Source: RUG695 sp050943135 | Lineage (GTDB): Bacteria; Planctomycetota; Planctomycetia; Pirellulales; Thermoguttaceae | NCBI GenBank assembly: GCA_050943135.1 | Contig: JBMNOP010000010.1 | Location: 41,657-105,656, forward strand | Direction of reading: 5' to 3' | Length of the DNA: 64,000 nt | Part shown: one piece after another, positions 36,101 through 43,062 of the stretch | Layout of the letters: each line of letters opens with the position of its first letter | How positions within the stretch are numbered: position 1 is the stretch's first letter | Position numbers and translations under genes: made by a program | Notes under the pieces: model-generated | What the model saw: the letters and a program-made list of their open reading frames with translations, nothing else | Databases searched by the model: none | What the model was told of the DNA's origin: nothing

Positions 36101-36314
36101 CGCCGCGCTTGCTTCGCTCCTGTTCGGCATTCCGGCCGCCGCCGGCGCGCTGAAACTCGGTCAGTCGATGTTCGGCACCGTCGACCCGCCGTTGATTTTT
36201 CCGGCACGTGGCCTTTTCACCGGCCTGGCACTGCTGATTTTCCTGGCCGCGGCCGCCGCCGTGATCCCCGCAATAAAAATCGGGCGCGCCAAACCACTCG
36301 ATTTGTTGCGGTAG
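33147..36314 (+). CDS. FtsX-like ABC permease with EF-hand loop
   Basis: 1,055 residues, larger than the usual 400-650 of MacB-type permeases. After one N-terminal membrane helix there is a long periplasmic region. It contains DADRSGSLSRVE at 141-152, a match to the 12-residue EF-hand loop (acidic or oxygen donors at 1, 3, 5 and Glu at 12), preceded by a helix-like HMRKRIFKA. FtsX modules follow: FRLQAVTGTILAVLASLM with the cytoplasmic LRAVGVSRRQVACSIL, and a second copy near the C-terminus (RRAFGILRAVGVERGKLTRMIL). A duplicated permease arrangement inside one chain, about eight membrane spans, is therefore likely. It overlaps the ATPase gene by ATGA. Confidence 0.88.
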   Translation: MNRLSQLLVFSRLARNKKRLVLILFAIAAASCLVVWVIGGYRNLFVEVVHTDNRPFGRYDLMFGAEPSARFGGMRGGQAFGGPLARRPNPAAGDGPGREGEQVRERFDPLRSARAADGSIILDRLPENIPAHMRKRIFKADADRSGSLSRVEEASLYDEPFAREGEESARDQGDRQDSGRGAGTRTVPIPESLLDEMAGDPLVRSLDRMRDVRGFVFGKDPETGVSPIGHDERAGDTGDEMFEETVPEGIDPVLHRRGLAAYRACMGTPMGLGESFTGTDAADPPADLEKGRWFSADRPDAFEAVLAEQAAERFHVEVGDPLLILTKTDEFQLTVVGILDDKRLNGFYVPGRTADLIAGTPAETNRAGITLVSSEKETEFQRRWKGRLAWEVPDVPLTTKADFTRQRLEGVQASSTFRLQAVTGTILAVLASLMIVLTALSIEVEQRRREIGLLRAVGVSRRQVACSILIESFLLAIPGWLGGLLAGWLILRFSSGKDFGLNRMMVGFSFLGTVVGSMPAAMVPILNAIRVRPLEAVSEMKEVSPDRVHPFRRRIRSRGLFLLGVALLASDLILIYGIHTDVPRRAVIHSVFGVSALALGVLCMIPALIRLAERVLLPPLAWMLRFDRTVSANELSAHIGRTTATAAMLAIGGGLFTLMQVWGYSMLGPFLPNKQMPDAFAAFLPIGLSDENAALVREIPHVLQDRFEPVAVEQAAFAPETIPKGRGGEFANVVLFGMDVDRAFVGPRPLVGLKFLQGEPAKAFAAMKSGRGVVVNDALTVDYGFRLGDRLKLCDPKRNSRVLEYPIVGIVSFNGWQWLSKTGGVRRHYGRSGGVVFASDRLVRSDYNLTDTGYFWFDLEKGADDKALEAALDKIARKNLAEKTERENARSEVATGATVGNAAYVKLSTRTSLHDSIAKRADGVIRGLSTMPLVTLALMSIALVAVMVHSVQTRRRAFGILRAVGVERGKLTRMILAEAILLALTAALASLLFGIPAAAGALKLGQSMFGTVDPPLIFPARGLFTGLALLIFLAAAAAVIPAIKIGRAKPLDLLR

Positions 36315-36334
36315 GGGGCGGCGGCCCGCTTACG

Positions 36335-37681
36335 CTACTCCTTGATCGTTTCGAGCAGCTTTTGGGCATCGGTTCGTTTCGGGTAGAAAGCGGGTTCGGC
36401 CAGGGCGCTCCCGAGGAGTTGACGCGCCAGATCGTTGTTTTTGCGGTAGATCGCTGCGCAGGCCAGGTAGAAGGCACTGGTGGGGGTCAGGCTTCCGCGG
36501 TTGAGGATCGGAAACAGGATGTCTTCGGCACGGTCCAGATTTCCGCGATGAAACTCGACCCAGGCAAGGGTCCCCGCGGCCTCGTCCGAGAGCGGGTACT
36601 TTCGGTGAAGGCGGTTCGCCTTTTCGAGGGCTTCCGGTAAAAGAGAATTTTTTCCCTGTTCGGCCAGGGCGAGAACCAGTCCGTTGAGAACGTCGAAATC
36701 GTCGGGAGCTGTCCGAAGAGCTTCACGGTACATCTTTTCCGCCTTTTCGGCGTTCCCGTCCGAGTAGGCGAGGAGCCCCTCCCACTTGAGACGGTCGAGC
36801 GACTTCGGCGGAATTCGGCTTACCGTCTGCCGGGCATCGTCGAGCCGCCCCCATCGATAGAGAAGACGGGTCAGTCGCGAAAGATCGGCCACCGTCAGGT
36901 CGGCGTCGGTCAGATGTTCGTTGACCAGCCGAACCGCGTCGTCATGTTTCCTCTCCTCTTCCAGGAGAGAGGCTGCGGTCAGCCAACCGGCAAAGAAGGC
37001 GGGAGCGAACTCTTTGGCGCGGGTAAATTGCCCGATGGCCTCTTCGATTTTTCCCTGCCGAAGGAGAAGATACCCGAGGCTCATGTACCCTTCGCCGCTT
37101 TCCGGGTTGAGTTCGATATACTCGTGCATCTTTGCTTCCGAGGCGGGCAGGTCCCCCGCTTCTTGCAGCGCGCGGGCTGCCAGCGAAATCGATTCGCTTC
37201 GCAGGAAACGGAGACGGGGTGAATCTCTTCCCGCTTCGGTCGCGGCGAACGCGGCAAGGAGCATGTCCCCCTTTTCGCGCAGAAGACCGAATTCCGGAAT
37301 CCGCGCGTCGTCGGCTGCCAGTTCCGCCAGCCGATACCACGTTTCCGGATCGTCGGGCGACTCGGCCGCGGCGCGTCCGAGGTACTTGTGTGCCTGTCGC
37401 AGATCCCCTTCCTGCTTGAAGAGGAGTGCCAGGATCACACCTGCCGGGGCGAGTGTCGGGTCTTCTTTCTGAGCTTCCGCGAAGATTCGATAGGCGTCTT
37501 CGTCTTTCCACTCATAGAAAAGATCGAGCCCGCGGGCGATCGGCTCGGTCGGTTGCGGGTCGGCTTGCGGTCTATCGGCCTGTTGCGGGTCGGGCACGCT
37601 CTCTTCGGCCCGGACGGGGCAAAAAAGAACGCCCGTACTCAGCACCAAAAGCCAAAACCACGGAAAGAGGATTTTCTTCAT
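36335..37681 (-). CDS. Secreted TPR-repeat protein
   Basis: 448 residues from the ATG at 37681, which starts a signal peptide (ILFPWFWLLVLSTGVLFCPVRA). About nine tetratricopeptide-like units follow, for example KYLGRAAAESPDDPETWYRLAELAADD and MSLGYLLLRQGKIEEAIGQF and KMYREALRTAPDDFDVLNGLVL. TPR proteins act as scaffolds. The signal suggests a periplasmic place. It converges with the ABC permease, 20 bases apart, and lies 55 bases after ilvB on the same strand, so read-through from ilvB is possible. Confidence 0.87.
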   Translation of the reverse strand: MKKILFPWFWLLVLSTGVLFCPVRAEESVPDPQQADRPQADPQPTEPIARGLDLFYEWKDEDAYRIFAEAQKEDPTLAPAGVILALLFKQEGDLRQAHKYLGRAAAESPDDPETWYRLAELAADDARIPEFGLLREKGDMLLAAFAATEAGRDSPRLRFLRSESISLAARALQEAGDLPASEAKMHEYIELNPESGEGYMSLGYLLLRQGKIEEAIGQFTRAKEFAPAFFAGWLTAASLLEEERKHDDAVRLVNEHLTDADLTVADLSRLTRLLYRWGRLDDARQTVSRIPPKSLDRLKWEGLLAYSDGNAEKAEKMYREALRTAPDDFDVLNGLVLALAEQGKNSLLPEALEKANRLHRKYPLSDEAAGTLAWVEFHRGNLDRAEDILFPILNRGSLTPTSAFYLACAAIYRKNNDLARQLLGSALAEPAFYPKRTDAQKLLETIKE

Positions 37682-37736
37682 GGGCGGGCCTTCGCGAGAC
37701 GGGCGACGGAAAGAAAACAAAAAACGTGAACGCTCT

Positions 37737-39548
37737 TTATTGTTTTTCCATTTCGTTAAAGTTCTTGTAGATCACGTCGGCAACGGTGCATCCGCCGGGA
37801 ATGAACGGAAGAACATGTTCGCCGTACGGGCAGTTCACTTCAAGAAGGAACGGACCGCGGGAAGAGAGCATCGCCTCGAGCGCGGCGGGGAACTCCGACC
37901 GGTGAGTGACCGAAGCGGTTTCCCAACCGTACCCCTTGGCGATGGTCGGGTAGTCGGGATACCGGTGTTCCGGGGAAATGCCGTCTCCGGTACCGGTTGC
38001 TTCCGGGTCGGTAACACGCCCCAGGTAGGTGTTGCCGCGGTTCGACTTGTAGAAGACGTCTTCCCACTGCATCACGTTGCCGAGGAACTGGTTGTTCATC
38101 AGCATCACCTTCACCGGAACATCTTCGGTGATGCAGGTGGCCATTTCCTGAATGTTCATCTGCAGACTGCCATCTCCCTCGATATCGATGACTTCCGCCG
38201 TCGGGTGGGCGATCTTCGCGCCGATGGCCGCCGGAAGCCCGAAGCCCATCGTTCCCAATCCGCAACTCGAAAGCCATGTGCGCGGCCGGGTGAATTGGTA
38301 GAAGAGGGTTGTCCAGAGCTGGTGCTGGCCGACACCGGTGGTGATATACGTCTCGCGATCTTGTGTGGCTTTGCTCAGTTCCGAAATGGCGTATTGCGCC
38401 AAGACGCAATTCCGCTCGTCACGGAAGCAGACCGGATACTTCTTTTGCCACGCGGCGATCTTTGCGTGCCAGGCGGAAAGGTCGGCGTGTTGATACGAGG
38501 CGAGTTTTTTATTGAGCGCGGCCAGGAAAAGCCGAGCGTCGGCGGTAATCGGCAGATGGGGTTTTTTGACCTTTCCGAGTTCCGAAAAGTCAATATCGAC
38601 GTGGACAATGTACGCGCCCTTGGCGAACTGTGAGACATTTCCGACCACGCGGTCGCTGAACCGGGTTCCGATCGCCAGGAGGAGATCGCAGTCTCGAACC
38701 GCGCAGTTGGCGTAGACGGTTCCGTGCATGCCGAGCATCCCGATTGACAGACGGTGGTTGCGTGGGAACGTGGCCAGGGCAGGCATCGTGGTCGTCACCG
38801 GGATGTCGGTCTTTTCGGCGAGTTTGAGCAGTTCGGGTGAGGCGCCGGCCATCATGATGCCACCACCGGCGAGGATGACCGGACATTTCGCCCTTTTGAT
38901 AGCTTCCACAACCTCATCGACCTCACTGTCCTTGACCTTGGGAGGTTTCGGATCGTACCCGGGAAGGGTGGGGCCTGCGTCGAAATCGGGGTAGCATTGC
39001 CCGATTTGAACGTCGCGGGGGATATCGACATGGACCGGGCCGGGCCGACCGGTGTTTGCGACGATGATCGCCTCGTTGATGACCCGCGTGACATCTTGAG
39101 TGTCGGTCAGCAGGTAATGGTGCTTGGTGATGCTCCGGCAGACTTCGGTCATCGGGGTTTCCTGAAACCCGTCGGAACCGATCACGCCGGTACCGACCTG
39201 GCCGGTGATGATCAGCATCGGCACCGAGTCGAGTTTGGCATCACTGATGCTGGTGACCAGATTCGTAGCGCCGGGGCCGCTGGTTGTCATACAAACGCCG
39301 ATCTTCCCGGTACTTCGGGCGTAGCCTTGTGCCGCGAATCCGCCCCCCTGTTCATGCCGGGGAAGGACCACGCGAAGCTGGTCGCGATACCGGCTCATCG
39401 CCTGATGGAGCGGGATCGATTGCCCCCCGGGATAGGCGAAAATGGTGTCGATCCCGTTATGAATTAATGTCCGGACCAGGATTTCCGCACCGGTCATCAT
39501 TCGCTCTTCGGCCCAGATCGGTTCAGACTTCTTTGCTTTTTTCGTCAC
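37737..39548 (-). CDS. ilvB: Acetolactate synthase large subunit
   Basis: 603 residues from the GTG at 39548, supported by AGGAG nine bases upstream. The ATG at 39581 would add 11 unconserved residues. The ThDP-enzyme catalytic Glu is in RHEQGGGFAAQGYAR (about Glu66). The ThDP-binding motif GDGSLQMN ends with MNNQ. It condenses two pyruvates, or pyruvate with 2-oxobutyrate, at the first shared step of branched-chain amino acid synthesis. No small regulatory subunit (ilvH) lies next to it, nor ilvC. That is an unusual but not rare arrangement. Confidence 0.94.
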   Translation of the reverse strand: MTKKAKKSEPIWAEERMMTGAEILVRTLIHNGIDTIFAYPGGQSIPLHQAMSRYRDQLRVVLPRHEQGGGFAAQGYARSTGKIGVCMTTSGPGATNLVTSISDAKLDSVPMLIITGQVGTGVIGSDGFQETPMTEVCRSITKHHYLLTDTQDVTRVINEAIIVANTGRPGPVHVDIPRDVQIGQCYPDFDAGPTLPGYDPKPPKVKDSEVDEVVEAIKRAKCPVILAGGGIMMAGASPELLKLAEKTDIPVTTTMPALATFPRNHRLSIGMLGMHGTVYANCAVRDCDLLLAIGTRFSDRVVGNVSQFAKGAYIVHVDIDFSELGKVKKPHLPITADARLFLAALNKKLASYQHADLSAWHAKIAAWQKKYPVCFRDERNCVLAQYAISELSKATQDRETYITTGVGQHQLWTTLFYQFTRPRTWLSSCGLGTMGFGLPAAIGAKIAHPTAEVIDIEGDGSLQMNIQEMATCITEDVPVKVMLMNNQFLGNVMQWEDVFYKSNRGNTYLGRVTDPEATGTGDGISPEHRYPDYPTIAKGYGWETASVTHRSEFPAALEAMLSSRGPFLLEVNCPYGEHVLPFIPGGCTVADVIYKNFNEMEKQ

Positions 39549-39607
39549 TTCTAAAAACTCCTGCCGTTCTCTCGGTGGCACTTATCGGAATAACGATTTA
39601 GCCACCG

Positions 39608-39635
39608 ATTATATCATAGAAACCCGTCGTGAAAA
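39608..39635 (-). promoter_or_regulatory. ilvB promoter
   Basis: On the minus strand TTTTCA (39630-39635), 16-nt spacer and TATAAT (39608-39613), 60 bases before the ilvB start. The -35 box is weak. Confidence 0.5.
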
Positions 39636-39648
39636 GGATGCGGGGGTC

Positions 39649-40314
39649 TCAGAAGAGGGAAAGCAGCCGCTCGCTCGAGAGTTCTTCGAACGAGCGGACA
39701 AGCAGGTCGACCCCCTCGTATTCTTCCGGCTTATGGCCGACCGAGAAAAAGCCGACGACCTTCATTCCGGCGGCCTTTGCCGCCTGTACCCCGCTGGCCG
39801 AGTCTTCGATCACCACGCAGCGAATCGCGGCAAGTTGCATCTTTTCGGCACAGGCCAGGAAGATGTCGGGCGCGGGCTTGGCACGCGAGACGTCGGTTCC
39901 CGAAACGACACCCCGCAGCAGGGGACGGATTCCGAGCCGCTGCAATACAAACGAGACGTTGAGCTCCGGACCCGAGGAACCAACCGACAGGACGAATCCG
40001 CGCTGTGCCAGGCTCCGAACGAATTCCGCGGCCCCCGGCATGGCCGGAAAGTTTTCTTCGATCATTTCACGATAGATCGCTTCTTTCCGCTCGGCCATGC
40101 GCAGAATCTCTTCACTTGTCAGAGGACCGGGCCAACACGCGGCGATGATCGCATCGGAGCGTTGTCCGAACGTCTCTTGAAAGAGTTGCGGGGTAAAGTC
40201 GAAACCATATTCTTCTCCCATCACTCTCCAGCTTTCGTAATGGGCGGGGTTGCTGTTCATCAGGACACCGTCGATATCGAAGATCACGCCGGGCAGGGAG
40301 GAATGTTCGGGCAT
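39649..40314 (-). CDS. HAD-family hydrolase, beta-phosphoglucomutase-like
   Basis: 221 residues from the ATG at 40314. A longer frame runs through the upstream RNA gene and is not credible. HAD motif I is FDIDGVLMNS with Asp13 and Asp15, motif II is the Ser in VGSSGPE, the Lys of motif III is in RAKPAPDIF, and motif IV is VIEDSASGVQAAKAAGM. The GVxMNSNPAHY start fits the subfamily that includes beta-phosphoglucomutase and small sugar-phosphate phosphatases. The substrate is unknown. The start has no strong ribosome binding site. The end of a structured RNA lies 94 bases upstream, so the gene could also be read from the same promoter. Confidence 0.88.
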   Translation of the reverse strand: MPEHSSLPGVIFDIDGVLMNSNPAHYESWRVMGEEYGFDFTPQLFQETFGQRSDAIIAACWPGPLTSEEILRMAERKEAIYREMIEENFPAMPGAAEFVRSLAQRGFVLSVGSSGPELNVSFVLQRLGIRPLLRGVVSGTDVSRAKPAPDIFLACAEKMQLAAIRCVVIEDSASGVQAAKAAGMKVVGFFSVGHKPEEYEGVDLLVRSFEELSSERLLSLF

Positions 40315-40407
40315 AAGGCTTTTTCGGCAAAGGGTAAAAGTCGATAACCGAGGTTCGGAGAGCAGGTTGCCGGTGGCTCGCGACGTTCCGCGGGTGTGGG
40401 GAGAAAT

Positions 40408-40615
40408 AAAAAAACCCTGAGAGGAGGGAGCACACCAACAAACAATTTGGGAGCCCGTAAGGCAAGGGGGTGCATGCAACAGAAGTTGTGTGATCGTCAA
40501 GCACCGAAGTGTAATCGACGCTATACAAAACCTCCGCTGGTAAACCCAGCACCCTTCGGGCACATGTAACGACTCCCCCGGATGTGAACCGCAGGTGTGC
40601 GTTCCTCTCAAGGCA
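40408..40615 (-). ncRNA. Structured RNA, 6S-like, with own promoter and terminator
   Basis: From the -10 box the transcript should start near 40615 and end in seven T (40408-40414). Its ends pair: CCTTGAGAGG (40604-40613) with CCTCTCAGGG (40415-40424), and further inside GCACACC with GGTGTGC. Inside are a GCTGG-GTTTA-CCAGC hairpin, a CAC-TTCG-GTG tetraloop hairpin flanked by CGTC/GACG, and GCC-TTAC-GGGC. The size (about 208 nt) and closed end-to-end stem with a central open region recall 6S RNA. No open frame fits. Alternative: a leader or attenuator for the HAD gene 94 bases downstream. I did not recognise SRP, RNase P, tmRNA or a named riboswitch. Confidence 0.5.
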
Positions 40616-40620
40616 TGCGC

Positions 40621-40649
40621 ATTATAGCACAGTTCAATAGCGGCTTCAA
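40621..40649 (-). promoter_or_regulatory. Promoter of the structured RNA
   Basis: TTGAAG (40644-40649), exactly 17 nt, and a perfect TATAAT (40621-40626) on the minus strand, among the best vegetative promoters in the window. Confidence 0.75.
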
Positions 40650-40937
40650 CAATATTCGGAGAATTTTTTGGATTTTTTCGAGGAAACGGATTTTTCCCTT
40701 CTTCGGGCACCCCGGCCTTCCTCCTGCGGGAAGAACGAGCGGTCCGGTCCGGTTGTAACGGGAGGCCAAGAGGGATTTTTGGGAAAATAACGGGAAATCT
40801 ATCAATTTTTCTTGAATTCCTTCGTAGTTTGAGTAATGACCCCTGCCGAAATCGGGCTGTTCGGGAGCGGTAATCGTTAAATTTTACCGGTTTTAACAAA
40901 AAAACTTTAAAAAATCGATTTGACGGCAAGATTTTTT
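40650..40937. other. AT-rich divergent spacer
   Basis: About 290 bases between the RNA promoter and the YTV-like gene promoter. It is AT-rich toward 40800-40935 and holds no open frame with a ribosome binding site. I see nothing else in it. Confidence 0.5.
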
Positions 40938-40966
40938 TTGACTGTTACGGTTGTAGCGACTAAACT
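40938..40966 (+). promoter_or_regulatory. Promoter of the YTV-like gene
   Basis: TTGACT (40938-40943), 17-nt spacer, TAAACT (40961-40966), with a leader near 90 nt. Confidence 0.65.
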
Positions 40967-41063
40967 AGTAGTGGCGGTTTTACGGAGGAAACCGGTTATG
41001 CCAGGTAATGTAGGTTGAAAAGATTATAACGAGAGCAATTTGACGCATTGGAGTTCTAAGAAA

Positions 41064-42947
41064 ATGCAATTCATTACCAAGACGAATTGGATGATCATCT
41101 TCGTCGTTCTGGCGGTCGGAGTATTGGCCGTCGGAACGGCGTCGAGTGTCTCCTCCTGCTGTGGGCGCCCCGATCCGGTACCCATCATCCAGCCGTTCAC
41201 CTATGCGGTTCCCGCTCCGATGACGGTTGCCACCGTGGCCGAACCCTTTGTGATATCGGAACCTGTCGTTACGTCGTACAACACGTATGTCCGCCCCGTA
41301 ACGATATCGGCCCCGATTGTCGCCGCGCGTCCGGTCTATAACAACTACACGGTGCAGCGTCCCGCATTTAAGGTTGTCCGTGAAACGGAAATACGGGAAG
41401 AGGAAATTACCACATACGAAACGGTCTGGGACGAAGAAACCCGTTACCGAACCCGAACGGTTTGCAAGCGGGTCCCCGAAACGACCGTTCGCCGCGAGAC
41501 GGTTCGTGTCTCGAAGCCGGTATGGGAAACCATCGAAAAAGAGACCAGTTACGATGTCGTCCGCTATGTAAGCGAAACGTCGGAACGCGAAGAGGTGAAA
41601 ACGATCCGTAAACCGGTGACCGAGTACCAGGAGAGAGAGATCGTCGAGACGGTCAATCGTCCGGTTCAGGAAACGGTGATGGAACGCCGTTGCCGTCAGG
41701 TCAATCGGCCTGTGACCACCACCGAGACGCGCACGCGCGATTGCGGCGAATACGAGACGCGGTATGTGCAGAAGCCGGCCAGAACGTATACCCGACTGAC
41801 CTGGCAACGGGGCGGGGAATACTATGATCCCGAAACCGGTCGTACACGGAATCGTCTTCCCGGCCTCTACTGGACCGATCTGAGCGCCGAGCCCGAATAC
41901 AAGGCCGAACGTGTCTACACGCCGCGCCTGGTTACCGAAACGGTTCCCGTGACCCGGATGGTTCCCGAAACCATTGTTGAAGAAGTCCCGGTTACGGTCA
42001 ACAAGATGATCAGCGAACAGGTCGTCCGTACCGAGAGAGTTCCGGTCACGCGAATGGTCGAAGAACAGGTCGTCAACAAGATTCCGGTAACGACTTACAA
42101 GCCGGTCACCGAAAAGGTCGTGAAGAAGACGCCTGTCCGGGTCTGCCGCATGGAAACGGTCGACGAGGTGCGTGAAACCCCGGTTACCACCTACAAGATG
42201 GTTACCGAAACGATTCAGGAGCCGTACACCGTCAAGGTCGCGCGCCAAGTGCCGAGGATCCAGAAGGTTCAGCGTCCCGTGACGGTCTGCCGCCGTGTTC
42301 CGATCGACGCCTGTGCTCCGGTCACAGTCTCTTCGCCCGAGATGAACATTGTCGAAACGACAAACCGGAATCCGGCCGAAGAAACAAAGACCGAAGAATC
42401 CTCCGCGACGACCGATACGGTTCAGGAATTCAACGGAACGACTTCGACCCTGAACTATCCGAGTGATTCCGAGACAATCACTACCGACGCCGAACCGTTG
42501 CAACTGCCCGCCGTTCCGCACGAGACTCCGAAGAGCGAGGTTTCAAACGACGCCGCCGACCGGGTTCCGACGATTGTCACACCGAGCGCCGCCGATCAGG
42601 CTCCTCCGATGCTCGAGGCCGACGAGGTCCCCATGCTGAACGACACCGCGACTCCTGCAAAGGAACCGGCGACCGAGCCGAAAACCGAACCGCAAACTCA
42701 GACTCTGCCCGGAATCAAACGGGCCGAGTCCGACACACCGGTTTCGGTCACGACGGCCCGCCCGATCGAATCGGTTCTCGTTCCCCGGCCCGAACCGGCG
42801 CTGCCCGAGGCCGAAACCGCCAAAACGGCGATGAATGATGTGACGGAAAGCGCAGATGAATATTTCCGATTTGTCGGCAGCGAGAGGGCCGATTCTCAGA
42901 AACGGGATATCCCGGCGGTCTCCCCGACCCGGCTTTTGCCGTTCTGA
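41064..42947 (+). CDS. YTV-like repeat surface protein
   Basis: 627 residues from the ATG at 41064, with GGAG ten bases upstream. A signal peptide or anchor (MIIFVVLAVGVLAVGTASS) is followed by SSCCG, a possible lipidation or disulfide site. From about 110 to 430 the sequence is a dense array of short Val/Thr/Glu/Arg repeats such as PVTTYKPVTEKVV, TRMVEEQVV and ETVRVSKPVWET, interrupted by TYTRLTWQRGGEYYDPETGR. This resembles the YTV domain described in planctomycete cell-wall proteins. The last 200 residues are Pro/Glu/Thr-rich and disordered. A structural role in the envelope is inferred. Confidence 0.7.
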   Translation: MQFITKTNWMIIFVVLAVGVLAVGTASSVSSCCGRPDPVPIIQPFTYAVPAPMTVATVAEPFVISEPVVTSYNTYVRPVTISAPIVAARPVYNNYTVQRPAFKVVRETEIREEEITTYETVWDEETRYRTRTVCKRVPETTVRRETVRVSKPVWETIEKETSYDVVRYVSETSEREEVKTIRKPVTEYQEREIVETVNRPVQETVMERRCRQVNRPVTTTETRTRDCGEYETRYVQKPARTYTRLTWQRGGEYYDPETGRTRNRLPGLYWTDLSAEPEYKAERVYTPRLVTETVPVTRMVPETIVEEVPVTVNKMISEQVVRTERVPVTRMVEEQVVNKIPVTTYKPVTEKVVKKTPVRVCRMETVDEVRETPVTTYKMVTETIQEPYTVKVARQVPRIQKVQRPVTVCRRVPIDACAPVTVSSPEMNIVETTNRNPAEETKTEESSATTDTVQEFNGTTSTLNYPSDSETITTDAEPLQLPAVPHETPKSEVSNDAADRVPTIVTPSAADQAPPMLEADEVPMLNDTATPAKEPATEPKTEPQTQTLPGIKRAESDTPVSVTTARPIESVLVPRPEPALPEAETAKTAMNDVTESADEYFRFVGSERADSQKRDIPAVSPTRLLPF

Positions 42948-43062
42948 AGTTTGGGTTCTTCCGAATGATTCCCGGACTCTTTCCTAAAAGTGAATCCGTG
43001 ATATAATCGGCAGGCGGTGGTTCATTTACCGAGGATAGTAAAACGGAGTTGAAGAGTATTCT

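Noticed and set aside
40408..40615. The structured RNA as tmRNA, RNase P or SRP RNA
   Set aside because: I find neither a tRNA-like end with a tag frame, nor the conserved RNase P core, nor the SRP helix 8 GGAAG loop.
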